A stretch of 64,000 nt of DNA from Tetrapyrgos nigripes (GCA_013368315.1 JAACJM010000014.1:806001-870000), one strand, 5' to 3'; shown: positions 1 to 12,823, numbered from the stretch's first letter. Numbers and translations: made by a program. Notes: generated from the sequence alone by a model not told the origin.

Positions 1-1206
1 CAGTGTAAGCTGTCATCCTATATGAAGCGGTATCTGAGGAAGGATCGGGTACAATGAACGGTTCCGGTTGATAGTACTGAGGAAGTTCCTGTCGGCCAGG
101 ACGATCGTCTTCAGCCTCGGCTTGTAACAGATCAACCTGTCTTTTCTCGGATGTTCGGTGTTCGCGATTCCGACGACGCCAGAAGAAGAGGGCGAGAAGG
201 ACAGCGATTATCAAGACGACACCACCGATGACACCGCCAACGATGGCACCAGTATTGGTTCTGAAATAGCCACATCAGTAATTGAGACCTAGAACAGGAT
301 GGTAGACCACGCACCCGCCCCCGCTACTACTGCTACTGCCACCGCCACTGCCATCCGGAAGTGAACCACCAGCAACAGGTCCAGAAGTTGTAGTAGGACT
401 GTTACTGCTCAAGCACGAACTGTCCTGGAACAGACTGTCGAGAACTGTATTCCTTGAACTGCCACCAGTCCCATTTCCGGTATTATCGTTTGCTATGATA
501 TGGAGAGTAGTGCCGGAACGGATGTTGGTCGTCCAGTTGAACCCAGTTCCTGTTCCATCTTCATTCTGCACATTGCTGACTGGAATCACGAATGTGTTTC
601 CTTGTGGTATGACACCGAAAAATGTGGGCTGCCTATAAGGACAGTCAGAAACTGCAGTATACACACAACATATAATGCGATAGACGCACCCAGTCACATT
701 CCCAGGAGTCCACCATATTCGAGTAGGTTGGCATTGTACAATTTGTTGGGGAGGATCCAGATTGAAGAACCACTTCCCTTGTACATTTTGAGAAGCGTCG
801 AAACAACTTGAATCGTTCGAATCTGCTACATTAATTGCTGCACTTGCTCCGCCTGAGCCGAATCCCGTCGAATCGCTAACCTAAAAGCACGAGCTCAAGA
901 GATGTCACACAAATGAAGCGACAGACTCACAACGGCTACAAACTGGGAGTCGGCGGGATAGGGAAGCTTGAAGCTGATGCTCGATGAATCTGACGGCTGA
1001 TCTATAATCTTTCTGACTTCGATATTGTTTGGAAGAGGCGAGGAACCAGAAGGAATAATGAGGACACGATACGGTGGGCTTCCGCCGGAGACTTGGATGT
1101 CGATGTTTCCGCACTGATTGGGAACGGACTGCCATTGCCAGGAGTAGGCATTGATGAGGTCGGGGAGAGATAGGGCGACCGCTGCTGACAGGGTCAGAGA
1201 AAGCAT
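1..1206 (-). CDS. Secreted / single-pass membrane protein, 3' end cut by window edge
   Basis: Rebuilt as four exons: 1206-931, 880-690, 632-315 and 260 to beyond position 1. Phases agree across introns of 50, 57 and 54 nt. The ATG at 1206 was chosen because it gives a hydrophobic signal peptide (MLSLTLSAAVALSLPDL); an ATG further upstream at 1272 would bury it. The ectodomain begins with a compact beta-rich stretch (QVSGGSPPYRVLIIP) and ends in a Gly/Ser-rich linker. Then comes one membrane helix (AIVGGVIGGVVLIIAVLLAL), a basic stop-transfer FFWRRRNR and an acidic, Pro/Tyr-containing cytosolic tail that leaves the window. This layout is common among Agaricomycete surface proteins of unknown role. 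No enzymatic motif is visible. The architecture is well supported; the function is unknown. Confidence 0.8.
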
Positions 1207-3390
1207 TTTGAGTGAGCTGGCTGCTGGTGATAGCAGAGAAGCAACCTGACGGAAAGTGGAGACAGCCCCCAATAAGTCACATGCCCGCCTGCGAAACGAT
1301 ATATTATCGTTACATCCGTCTCCCCTTCAACTTGTCAGTTTCATTCATGGCTGTACACTGGGTCTCAGCAATATACTCTTTTTCTTCTCCTTTGCCGGCT
1401 CGACCGATCCAGAACAAGACAAGGCTCTGTCTCTGCCTCTGAAACGGTCAGCTATTGCCGCATCAGCAACACGGCTTTCTATAGTAAGTATAATTGAATC
1501 ATCCTCCCATGAAACCTCGCATTATATATCGGAAAAAATAGGAGCTTTGAACCGCAGCAGAAGTCTTCTCTCATGCTAGATGCCACACATCAAACTTCAA
1601 GCTTCAAGCCTACTAAAGTACTTCCACTTCGCCGGGATTATCCCTTCAGGTCCAGCATCAAGAAGGCTAATCTTCGGCAGTATTTATCGTCATCGTTTCT
1701 GTCATACGTGCTAGAGACAAGCTATAAATGTCCATTCTAATTTCTCAGGCTGGGAGTCAGAAGCACATCGTGTGACTCTGCCGTCGCAATGACGGTCAGA
1801 TCTAACTTTCAGCGGTGAACAAACACAGCTTCGGTTGACTAGCACTGTGGCAAACCGGGACTACAAAAGGCTCCAGGCACCCGTACCTCTTCAGAACCAT
1901 TCCACCGACGGCCAGTATCTCTTCTTGTTTCTTTTCCCTGCGGTTCTTATCGTCGTGTTTTTCCCTTCAGCTACCTTCCTTCTCCCTGCGGCTACCCGTC
2001 AAATGGGGATGTTTCGGTTTCGGATGTTTGCTTTAATGGTCTACCAAGGGTCAGCCTCATAGCAATCCCAACGGACCATTGGACATGTACACAAAAGGAT
2101 CTGACAGTGAAAGAAGGGCGCGTGTATTTTGTGCCTTTTCTCCACTTAGGACAAAAATACTGGCCGAGCATGTACGTAGGTTACTCCGCAACACTATTGA
2201 GATCAACTTCAGGAAGTGAATTTCCCTTGAGATAGTGGGTTCTCAAGGTGGAGCGAGAGCTCAGAGGGCGGAGGACAGCTTATGTAACAGGGGTTCTGAC
2301 GCGACGCGTCGACCCTTTTTCAACGTTGGACAATTCGCTTGTTCACTCTCTCGCTTCACCCAATGCTATACGTCTTCCAACCACGAGTATCCAGCAACTC
2401 TCTATGAATATCTTTATGTCGCCAATTGCGATCACACTTCATGGCCATTGGCGAAACTCGTACAGAGCGATAATTTTCAGCGACATGATACTGCATTTGG
2501 TTGCTGACGTTGGCTGGAAATCCTTCGACAGCGGATCTTCGAGATGTCTTGGGTTGGGAATGGACTATGACGTGACTTCAAGTGGCTTGTCGATGCGTTG
2601 ATTCGGCGCAACTAGCCAATAATAGTGGCATCAAGGGTACAAACCATGTTTTTTGGCAAGATGATCGCTTCTCAAAGCCACTCTCGAGCTTTCTATCGGT
2701 ATGGTTTCTTCCAGTGCCCCAAAGCTTCTCAGGATAACCAATGGCTCTTAGCTTTTTGACATGCGGTATGCATTACAACACTCACATGGCCTTCATGGCC
2801 GGTCCTCAAATTTCGACTTCAAGCCTGACTGAGATTATATCTTCCGCCAGCGAAGGAACATGAAGATGAAGGACTTATCACTATAATTGCAGTGTCCATT
2901 TTTGTGCATGCTCCAGCGGCGTGAGGTGAGTACTTCATCCCTTTGCATTTTGTCCAACCTCAACTGACGCACTTTTATGTAACCTCTTATATGCTTTCTG
3001 ACAGACATCTCAATTCCTTGACTGCACACAGGCAGCTCTGGCTGTGTACACTCCGAAGCACAATTCAATAATGTTACGCCGACCGCTCTCAGGCTCACCG
3101 TTGCACGACGACAAATTCATGCGAGGACCAAGCTGTCTTTTCCGACTGGCTTCCTCCCACCAGAAGCCAGGCAGCTGCAGATTTAGTATGCGCATAAAGT
3201 GGTTTCCTTTCCTTGCACGGTCCTGATATACTCGGTAGATACGTCATGGAATACTGTCACAGCTGCCACCTTTCTTCAACTTCGATTGTTCAGAATTCCC
3301 AGTCTGTGAGGCCCAGGAGCCTCCAGGCTTCACTGGATTCTAAGCTGACCTTTCTGCCAGAGGAGACGGGCAGAGACTCCCCAACGGACT
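1207..3390. other. Intergenic, no supported gene
   Basis: About 2.2 kb upstream of the membrane-protein gene. Open frames reach at most 117 codons (2248-2601, plus strand) and resemble no family I know. They have no convincing splice partners. I see no repeat or RNA gene here. Confidence 0.5.
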
Positions 3391-3399
3391 ATTCTTGAC

Positions 3400-4170
3400 G
3401 ACGAGCTGGAGACCTACGGCGAACGACCCATTGAAGAAAAATCTGTCCTTGCTTGGGCATTGCTTGACGCTGTCCTTGACGTAGAGTCTCGCGACATGCA
3501 ATTTCCTGATATCAAACCCAGCAACGTGCTTCTCGCATCTGAAGGGCTAAAGCTCATTGACCTCGACTCAAAGCGGCATACGAGGCAGTATTGGGGAGAT
3601 CCAGTCTCTGCAGCAGTCAAAGTCCATACGAGACTGTTGGCTTCAACCCTTCTTCATCCGTTCAAGAGACTTAGAGATTTTTCTCTACGGTCCAGGAACT
3701 GGGAAGAGCATTTGGAACAGCCTGATTCGAAATCCGCTCTGAGGGACGTCTTGATTCCTGAGCCGTTTGCAAAGGGCATTAAGGTAGCTTGGGACTGGTC
3801 TGTGCCTTCCGTGCATGCGCTTTACGACACCCTCATACGCGATCACCGCTCGACTGGACACCACTCACTCTGTGTCTCCGAGAAGTCTACGCAGGCGTTT
3901 CCGTCTACTAATGACGACTCCTTACTGTCATCTCCTCCTAACAGTCTGCAACCTCAACTTGCCGAACTTGACCTTCGACGAAAGCAAACATGCAGAGGAT
4001 ATACCCTGGGTGGCCGTATGCGCCTCGGGATCTGCTTTTCAAGAAGATGCGCATTGTGCAAGGAACTCAACCCATCATTTATAGGGGTGGACCCCAGGCT
4101 CCGCCTTATTGGTGCAGAGATTGTCATTCCAGTAGGCGTATGCCAGGTTGCCGATTGTAATTGTGAGTAA
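3400..4170 (+). pseudogene. Protein-kinase-like fragment
   Basis: The open frame, extended upstream of the ATG at 3460, contains DIKPSNVLL followed 8 residues later by LIDLDS. This resembles the catalytic loop and the following DFG region of a protein kinase (subdomains VIb-VII). The usual HRD is replaced by FPD and DFG by LDS, so catalytic geometry looks lost. No glycine-rich loop, VAIK lysine or N-lobe is found upstream. Downstream of about 3830 the frame stops looking kinase-like, and the frame ends at 4170. It could be a relic of a kinase gene or a very divergent pseudokinase whose other exons I failed to find. The relic reading is favoured because no good splice donors or acceptors connect it to flanking kinase-like sequence. 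Confidence 0.4.
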
Positions 4171-5012
4171 AATCGGGTTATTGTTATATCTCGCCCAGTG
4201 ATCTCAGTACTAATATTTTCGTCTGTAGGGTTTCCATATCTCGCGCGTATGCCTCCCGGAAACCGGCGTTCAGTTCGTGGACCATGCCGTATAATCAAAT
4301 CCTTCTCCTCTTCCTCCTCAATAAAAACAGGCCAATATTTCGGAGGTCGTATCGTAGAATCCAGCCAAGTCTTCAGGCGGAGGTTGCATTATGTCTTCTA
4401 GGCACACTTGTCAAGCACTCCTATCCCATTCTATTATTTTTTCCCCTCTACCTCTTACCGCATGAGACGTGACAGAAGAACGGTCCGAGCTATGACTTCT
4501 TCATGTCTGGCTTTAAACTTGCTGGTCTAAGGGCTAGACAAACCCTGCGCCCAAGCGCCCCTGCTCAGAAGCAGGTCACCTGCCTCAAAAATACATGAGT
4601 GCTCGCAGGTGAGCAACGTACTGCTGCGGTATTGTTGCTCATAGCTTACTCTCGAAGATACGGCCTCCAAAGATTGAATTCCAAGGCATTGGAGATCCCA
4701 ATGTCCGTAATCAGCATAATCCTCTAACCGTAAGGACGGAGATTTAGGAATTACTACTGGTGGGCGCTGTGCAGAATGAATATAGCTCCTATCGGCCGGT
4801 CTATTCGGATATGTTTTCCGACGGCAATCTTCTGGCAGATAGTTTTTCCGGTCTATCTGATATATACATAATGATATGGGCTTCTTCCTGGCCCCAAAAC
4901 CCTACGCATCGTGTTGGACATACTTATGCTTATGTGCGGACTTTCGACGTCCAGCTAAACCACCTCCTACGCGTACTTACGACCAACGAAGACAAGCTCT
5001 CTTTTTTCCATC
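4171..5012. other. Intergenic / upstream region of the AEC transporter
   Basis: No supported coding sequence. Short open frames here (for example 4760-5209) overlap the first exons of the transporter in another frame and are shadows. Confidence 0.5.
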
Positions 5013-6999
5013 ATGACAAACGCCGGAACATTGATTTGGATATCCGTCCGACCTCTCATACGTTTGTCAGTATTCCACTGATTGTTGCCTGCGTCAATCC
5101 TCCAACATCCGCGCCAGGATCCTATGCACTAGTTGCGGCTTTCTCCTTACCAAATTGGACTTGTTCCCTATCGTTGCAGCGAGAACCTTGGGTCAAATTC
5201 TTCTTGTGAGTCACCCGTGTCTGTCCCAGCCCAGCTCCATAACCCCTGACATGCCCTTTTTGGATACACATCCAGAATGTGACTCTTCCCAGTCTCATGT
5301 TCTCAAAAATGGTGCCAGCATTTAATTCTGATAATATTTCGGCGTTGGGTAAGGTTATATTTCAGTTCCTGGCATTCCATTTACATACAATTGCTGCCTC
5401 GTTTTCTCATCCAGGCCCTCTCGTGCTCGTGGCACTTATCTATGAAGGCTTAGGAGTGGTTTTCGCATTCCTTGTCAAACAATTCTTCTGGGTTCCTCAT
5501 AGATTTAGATATGGTATTTTGGTCGCTGGTGGATGGGGAAATGTTGGTGATATACGTGAGTTTGTCGTCATTCTCGTACGCCTTCATGCATTGATTATTT
5601 TTCATAGCGACATCTGTTGTGATGAGTCTTACAGCGTCTGCTCCCTTCAATCCAAAGACAGACCAAAATCTTGCCGTGGCATACATTTCTGTTTTCATTC
5701 TCGTGTACATGGTGGGCCACCTTCTACACAGTTGGTATATTGAGACTCATCTTAGACGCAGCTAACACTGTTTCCATTGGGGACTCACCGACTCATTGCA
5801 AAAGATTTCGTTGGGCCAGATGTCGAGCATGAAGAAGTCCGCGAGAAGGTTCGCGAAAGGCGCCGCCTGCTCCTGTACTACTGGCCAAAAGCTCTGGCGC
5901 AATTGCGTCATCGTAAAAGCAAATCTCAGGACTCGGACGATCCTGAGAATCAAGGAAGTTCAGTGACTGTTGAAAAGCACACGGATTCAGGAAACGTGGA
6001 AGTGATGTCCGAGAACAACACGCTCAGAGCTCGCGCCACCAAGTACGTTTCTATTGTCGCCGAAGGTCAAAACCACGATGGCGCACCTTCTGAGGGCATA
6101 GTTTCCCCTACACCCACGGAAAGGATAACGTCACCAACTGCGACGATTATAGACAACCAGCTAATTTCTGAACGGCCTGCTATAAAAAGTGACAGATCTG
6201 ACGAGCCCGTTTCTCGAACATCTATCGCAGAAAAACATCCTCGTCTTCAGAAGGTCTGCGCAGAACTTAAGGACGCCATTAAATCCACATTGACACCAGC
6301 TTCTCTGAGCATTCTCCTCTCCTTTCCCATTGCTCTCGTCCCTCAGCTTAAAGGGCTGTTCACAGAAACAAGTGGGTCAGGCATACCGAATGCTCCTGAT
6401 GGTCAACCTCCTCTGGCTTTTATCTTGGATTTTACCAGCTTTATGGGTGCCGCATCTGTTCCAATGGCATTGATAGGGTTGGGAAGCGCCTTGGCTCGGA
6501 TACAAGTACCCAGGGATCAGTGGAAGGATCTACCCTTAGGCGCAATTTTCTCGCTCGCAATAGTGAAGTTGATTGTGACTCCTGTTCTCGGTGTGTTAAT
6601 CACGCATGGTCTGGTGAATGGCGGTGTCATAGACGAAGACGACAAAATCATTCAGTTCATATCCATGTACGTTGTTGGTTTTCTTTCATATCCTGTAATT
6701 GAGGTACTAGTTGACGTTAGGTTCTTCTCTTGTCTTCCGACGGCGACTACTCAGGTCTGTGATACCGTCTGTATTCTGTCTTGGTCTTTAGCTCATGCAG
6801 TTTCCTAGGTCTTCATAACACAAGTATATAGCGGAACGGGTTCTGCAGAGTTTATGTCTCCGTTTCTGCCGCTTCAGGTGAGTCGTGATGGTGTAAACCT
6901 TAACTCGTTTCGTCCTATTGACTCACCTTATCCCAGTATTTCCTCATGCTTCTTTCTATGACAGCGCTCACAGCCTATTCGCTCAATACTTTGTTCTGA
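5013..6999 (+). CDS. Auxin efflux carrier (AEC/PIN-like) family membrane transporter
   Basis: Nine exons: 5013-5065, 5118-5205, 5276-5348, 5415-5555, 5608-5711, 5762-6666, 6721-6754, 6809-6877 and 6937-6999. They join to a 509-aa frame. The N-terminal half carries predicted membrane segments typical of the fungal ECM3-like AEC branch: start MTNAGTLIWISVRPLIR, then NVTLPSLMFSKMVPAFNSDN, then GILVAGGWGNVGDIPTSVV. The centre is a long charged cytosolic loop (about residues 170-320). The C-terminal half is again hydrophobic (SFMGAASVPMALIGLGSALA) and ends FFSCLPTATTQ. AEC proteins are transporters of the endomembrane or plasma membrane; in fungi the substrate is mostly unknown. All introns are GT-AG and no lesion was seen. 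The start is supported by homologous spacing to the first membrane helix. Confidence 0.88.
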
Positions 7000-7184
7000 T
7001 GTCGGGTCTGTGTAGTGATGGAACTGGTATAACAAGTGCTGACTTGCCTTACCTCCAAAGTGTATTATCTCAACGCAGTAACTTGACACATGATTTAACT
7101 ACCCAGTCTAAGTACAGTCCGTGTTTCTAATGGTAATAGTATCTTATGCCACAGAAAGGGCATTTTTCTATAGACACTCGCTCT

Positions 7185-9203
7185 TCATGCCATATCCACA
7201 AATTTCCTCATGAAAGCCTCAAGATTCTGCCTTGCCTCCCCGTTTTCTTCCCAACCTTTACAGTGTTCGTCTGCCAGGCGCCGCAGATTATTCCTCGCGA
7301 TGGAACCCTCTTCTCCTCTAAGTTTCACAATGAGATTCTTGATCTCGTCTTTCACCGCATCTAGAGTGAAAGTAGGTGGTCGGTCGGAGTTTTCGAAGAT
7401 GAATGGTGTCTGACTGTTCGCAGAGCGGATGTTGAAGAGTTCAAAAGCAGCTTTATGCGTTCGTGACATTTGAGCCGCATTGTAGGACTGATCGCCCCCG
7501 AATGGCCAGAAGATCCTGTTGAAAGACAAGCCGCAAATTCAGAATACTATCATGTCAGGCTCAATCAATCTGACACTTACTGGGGGACTCGAAACTTCAA
7601 AGCTTCTTGAGTACTGTTCCATCCTCCATGAGAAAGAAACCATCCTGTCGCAGGGTGAGATAGTATCACTTCTTGCGGCGCCCATTTCAGCACTAGTGCG
7701 ATAGGGCTGTCTCTGAGAACCTGCAGTCTCTTCTCCTCCTCGTCTGTTTGAGTGCTCCCAGCACGGGCGAAGATAACGGGGAATCCATTCCTCAGGAACT
7801 CTTCAATCACAGTCCACAACTTGTCTTGATCTGAAGGATAGAACATGGAACCAAACGAGATCTGAAAGATAGGAGAAGTTAGTGTACAACGCATCGCATC
7901 GACATCGTACAATGAAACTCACATAAAGCACGGAATGCTCCCCATATCTGGTTTGCATCTGATCCAAGAATGCTGCTACGGGGGCATGTGTAGGATCTAC
8001 GACCTTTCCGACTTCCCCATCAACTCCTGCCTTTTCGGTTGAAAGGGGACCTATTGGGTAATGAACTTGTCCCATCGACTCGAACCAACGATTCCAGGTG
8101 GTCATTGCTTCTCCTTCAAATGCTGAGGTCGTAGCGCTGAACATCCCATCAAATTCCGGGATATACATCCGACCAATTTCCTCCATTATGGAGCCCATAG
8201 CAATCAGCTGTCCGAAGTAAAACTTGTAAGATAGAGGCACTATCTGTAAATACAAGGAAACCACGCACGGGGACATCCTGCGGAACATATTCATAATCAT
8301 ACATTGTCGGGACTCCAGGCATTTGAAGTAATCTGCCAGTAGAAGGCAGGTTAAGCTGCCGATTTTATAGTGGTTAGTATACCTCTCAGGAGATACCGTT
8401 ATAAAATGAGAAGAACTCTTACGTTGCCTATCTTTGGGAGATCCTCTACAGAGTAATATCGAATGGTCTTCATATCCAAGCGGCCGGATGGTGCAATTGC
8501 GCCGAGTTCTTTGGGGCCAAAGAGCCGCACGCAGGCACCGATAGTGGCGGTCATCCAGGAGTACAGAGGCAGTTTTCCCGAAGGGAGTGAGATTTCGCGG
8601 ACGGCCTCGAATACGTATCCTTGGAAGGGCTGTAAGATTTTGGCTCGTTAACGCTTAAACTATGATTTCAAACTTCCCATGCACTTACATCAATCACCGC
8701 GACCACGGGCCTAGGAAGATTGCTGAAGACTGCTCCGGAGGAAAGACATTTGATTGGTTCACCGTTCCACAGCGCTGTGAATGCAGACACGATTTCAGGG
8801 CTATGAGTTGCGATTAGGTTTGACAGTTCCTGTTGTCCTAGTATATCTATCACACTAGAAAGCAAATAAAAAAAGGCAATGAGAAGATAGAGACGGGGAT
8901 TGAATAAATATTCGTTACTGCAATCTTTTCTTGATATCTTCTTTCGAAAGATCGACATCATCGGATATTCTGTCGATCTCGTCCAAAATCTTTGAGTAAA
9001 CCAGTGAGGCGGTGAAGACAGTGACGACCACGTTAGACCTGGCTTTGAGTAACCTGATAACAAATGCACACAGTGGTTTGCTGTGTCCTGCGTTTAGATT
9101 GTGAGATACATAAACAAATTCTGAAAACCAAGTAGAACTGACCCCAAACTGGGAGGGCCCAGAAAAAGATATTCTTCTTCTCTAGTGCCGTCGGTCTAGT
9201 CAT
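7185..9203 (-). CDS. UDP-glycosyltransferase (GT1 family), copy A, intact
   Basis: Eight exons: 9203-9143, 9087-8919, 8854-8689, 8629-8423, 8355-8269, 8207-7923, 7861-7581 and 7515-7185. They total 528 aa with every phase closing. The N-terminal acceptor domain has the catalytic-type Gly-His (GHSKP, His about 22). The C-terminal donor domain has the UGT signature: KWAPQ at about 384, [14 protein letters not shown] at about 403, and Asp-Gln in GGDQ after the last intron. In this family the His activates the acceptor hydroxyl and the signature binds the UDP-sugar. There is no signal peptide or C-terminal membrane anchor, so it is probably cytosolic. Acceptor and sugar are unknown. The last exon is far more similar to copy A' (22.3-24.3 kb) than the rest of the gene is. 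A weak TATA-like ACATAAAAAG lies about 70 bp upstream. Confidence 0.9.
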
Positions 9204-9985
9204 TTGCTCTGTTCCTGTATCGAGTGAGGGTGTTGGACGAAGTGATGAAGCCACATGAGTTGAGCGACTTTTTATGTAGGGAGATTAAAGAAATTCATAA
9301 ATGTTCCGACAACCCGTTAACAAGAATGGCAGGTGCCACACGAAATCTTGATGACAGCAGAGCATTAGTCAGTGAGAGAAATCGATCAGCTAGAAATCCT
9401 TCCAATTTCTCGAACTAAATAGGTCCTCATTTCGGGAACACGGGGAATAGTGAGTGCCGCGGAAAGCATATCATTAAGCAAGGGGACTTTGTAAGCCATA
9501 GCAGATAGACCACTGCAACAGCTGTTGTCAAAATGTCAGTGTCAGAACATGTGTAGTAAGTTTTGAGTAAGTTCGCCTTACTTCAATGCAAAAAAGGACG
9601 TTTTTACGTTGGATACAGTCTTTATAGGGCGGTGCAACCTGTCAATCTTATTGCACAGACATCGAATTCCGCGATTATCATGACCTGGCAGAAGATGTCC
9701 ATTGGGGATCCCAAGCGCTGAAACCAAGTTTTCGCTTGGTTTTCGCACAGAGCTAAAGCTTGGAGCTTTGCAAGAGATACGACTTCGAGGACGTGATTCC
9801 GCCATTCCTTCAAGTGACAAAGACGAAGCAACTGGGATGATGAAATTTGCAGATGTAACGAAGAATGACATTGACTTGTCGCAAACAGAATATTCCCACG
9901 GTCGAGGCCGACATACTAACCAAGCCTGCGCAGTACTCTCAACAAAGTCTGTGCAAGGAACTGATTCCAGACCAAGTATTTGACT
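9204..9985. other. Intergenic between UGT-A and the UGT-B pseudogene
   Basis: Two overlapping open frames (9578-9871 and 9622-9831, minus strand) are the only sizeable ones. Neither resembles a known family and neither has splice support. The 3' end of the B relic begins at 9986. Confidence 0.45.
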
Positions 9986-11994
9986 TTAGGCAGTGTCTAC
10001 AAATCTCCTTAAAAACGCCTCCATATTTACTCTGGTCTCAGCATCATAATCCCAACCTTTTACGACTGTTCCTGCGAGCTTCTCCAAGTTTCTGCCCACT
10101 GTTTTACCTTCTTCACCTTTCAGCTTCAAGATGAGATCCTTGACCTCCTCCCTCACTGCTTTAAGGGTATAAGCTGGTGCCGTAAGATTGGACGCTTCAA
10201 ATACGTATGGTATCCTCTGGCCCCGTTCACCAGTCCGAACGTTGAAAAGTTCAAACCCAGCTTTACGGACTCGAAATATCTGCGCCGCGTCGTATGGCTG
10301 GTCACCACCAAATGGCCAGAAAATCCTGTTTTAAAGAAATGGGTTAGCACTGCAATGTACTGGTCCAGTATCGCAAAACTAGACGCTTACTGCGGAACTC
10401 GGTATTCCAATGCCTCTTGTGTACTGTTCCAACCACCATGGGGATAAACCACCCGGTCGCAGGATGAGATAAAATCATCTCTTGAGGTGCCCACTCTAGT
10501 TCCATTGCAATAGGACTATCTCTTGATTAAGATCCTCTTTGCTTGCCGCAACTTCACCAAGAGCAGCAGGATGTGCGACAATCAAGGGTATATCGTTCTT
10601 CAGGAACTCCTCGACTATAACCCAAAACTTATCCTGATTGATGAGCCAGAGCGCAGATCCGAACGAAATCTGAGGTTGGAGCGGAAGATGAGAATACGCA
10701 TAGAAAGATGAGAGGGCTGCCTCACATAAATGACCGACTTCTTTCCATGTTTAGCTTGCATCTCTTTCAAGAATTTAACCACAGTGACATGCGCCGCTTC
10801 CTTTCCCTGTTCCCGGCCAACTACATATTCACCAGTTTTTGGGACCGTAAGAGGTCCAATAGCATAATGGACATGTCCCATAGAGTCAAACCAGGTATTT
10901 AACACAGCCATATCCTCTCCGTCCAATGCTGAAGCAGAGATGGAGAACATCCCGTCACACTCAGGAATGTAAATACGAGCCGTTTCTTCAAGCATGGATG
11001 CCGAGTTGAAAATCTGTTAAATGGTCTCAATCAGATACTTCTTTCCAGTGCACCAGAAACAATCACCGCTATGTCCTGAGGTACAAGTTCGTAATCGTAC
11101 ATAGGCGGCACACCAGGAATCTTCAAGAGTTTGCCTGTCCATTCATTGAACTATCGGTGAAGAAACGGCCGTCAGAGGGATAATGGAAAACTGATGTTCT
11201 ACGTACTGTGCCCAGTTTTTTGATATCCTCAATAGTTCCGTACCTGAACGTCTTTATGTCCAAACGACCAGAAGGACCTGCTGCTCCAAATTGCTTTGGT
11301 CCAAACAACTGGAGAGATGCACCAGCATTGCAAGTCATCTAGGCAAAGATAGGGATTCGTCCTGAGGGGAGTGTTGTTTTGCGCACGATCGCAATGACAT
11401 ATCTTTGAAAAGGCTAGAAATGGAGCGTTAGTTCGACTGAGAGCTTTCAAGGCAAACTGGTAGACTTCAGCTCACATCAATGACTGCAACCACTGGTCGA
11501 GGAAGTTGGCTGTACACTTTCCCGGTGGAAAGACACTTGATAGATCCACCATTCCAGAGAGCTTCAAAATGCAGGCGTGAAAGTCGGAAGAGGAGTGAGG
11601 AACGTCTCTTTGCAGATGTCAATCACGCTAGAAAACGGTCAAAAAGGGAAGAACGGACGCAACATGAACGAGTTGTCTAACTAAAATCTCCTCATAATGT
11701 CTTCCTTCACAATCTTTGCTTGCCCAGCAATCCTGTCGACTTCGGCCAAAAGTTTGGGGTAGGTGGGCGAAATATTAAACACCGTGATATGCACGTTTGC
11801 TCTAGCTTCGAGGATACGGACACCGAAGGCGGCTATCCGGGGTTTACTGTGACCTACGCATATTTTGGGAAGATAGGGTGTCAGTGTCTCGCTCAAGGCA
11901 CGCACAAGGTCATCTACGACTTACCCCAAGCCAGCGGCATAGCCCAGAAAAAATACTCTTCACAATGTTCTCATGTCTTGAAGAGACGTTCATG
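9986..11994 (-). pseudogene. UDP-glycosyltransferase copy B, pseudogene with several lesions
   Basis: This is homologous exon by exon to the intact plus-strand copy B' (19003-21041), and exon 2 is nearly the same protein. Lesions: (1) in exon 1 the frame encoding FFWAMPLAWG has an in-frame stop and no ATG, while the ATG at 11994 is in another frame; (2) an extra A within 11566-11569 shifts exon 3 and gives TGA after the homologue of APAF; (3) TAG at 11339-11341 replaces the Trp codon of [10 protein letters not shown]; (4) a frameshift near 10521-10525 precedes SPIAMEL. In addition SHGGW reads PHGGW. The C-terminal exon still ends with a normal FLRRFVDTA and TAA. Intron positions are conserved, so it arose by DNA duplication, not retroposition. 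It cannot make a full-length enzyme. Confidence 0.93.
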
Positions 11995-12063
11995 ACGATG
12001 TTTCTGTCAGGACTAGTAAGTCAAATACTGAGGTGTGAGTGAAATTCGTAGTTGGATGTACCT

Positions 12064-12534
12064 TCAATTAAGTTCTCGACTGGCTTCATATATTTTCGCG
12101 ACTCTCATCCATCTCGGCCAGCAGGAGGATTGCATTATTGGTAGTATGTAGTTCGGGTACACGGAAGTTTGCATGGGTGCGAATGTATAGGTGGGTAGCA
12201 ACTTGAATGAGGCCTTATCCTGATTGCTTCGAGCAGTGGGCGAGTACATAGCCAAAATCACCGTTAACGAAAAAGAGAAAGTTTGACTCTTGCCCAAGGG
12301 CCACGACTGTAGCTTGCGACGAGAAGACTGGGCAGAATCGGGACGGATAATGAGGGGTCCGAGCCTCCGAGGAGAAGCAATTGATCCTGAGATGCCGATA
12401 AGCTGCCGGTCCGGGTAAGTAACCGATCTATCTCCCTGTACCTCGAATAGCCTTTCAACCACGAACATGTCGCAGGTGCCAGGACGCAGTCCCCTGTAAG
12501 CATATCTGGCATACCGATGAACCGTTTTGCTCAT
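12064..12534 (-). other. Possible remnant of a further UGT N-terminus (weak)
   Basis: Upstream of the B relic an open minus-strand frame ends with a stretch spaced like exon 2 of the UGTs. A shifted frame gives LLAEMDESRE, reminiscent of LLAEVDRIAG in copy B, preceded by TFAPMQTSVYPNY. The similarity is short and needs a frame change, so this could be chance. Nothing else in these 470 bases is recognised. Confidence 0.2.
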
Positions 12535-12823
12535 TTTGGATGAAAATCAGCTCAGTAGTCTTCCTCCTTCACATAGCTCTCGAGATCCCCATTGCAATCC
12601 AGGGAGTATGGTCTCCGACCCAGTTACCTTTCTTGCAGATGAACAACACGACGCTGGTTGTGCTCAAAGTAAATTGGGGTATTATCTTCATTGTTCTATA
12701 ACCTCAACTCCACGAATTTCAGCTGTACTCAACCCTCGTACTTGCGACTTGTCTAATCTCCTTATTGTGTTTCGGTCTTCCTGGTCTGGATCCTCTATTG
12801 TTGCTCTGCATTGGAATTGACGC

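Noticed and set aside
9578..9871. Overlapping minus-strand frames between UGT-A and UGT-B
   Set aside because: Two frames compete over the same bases and neither matches a family; likely chance.
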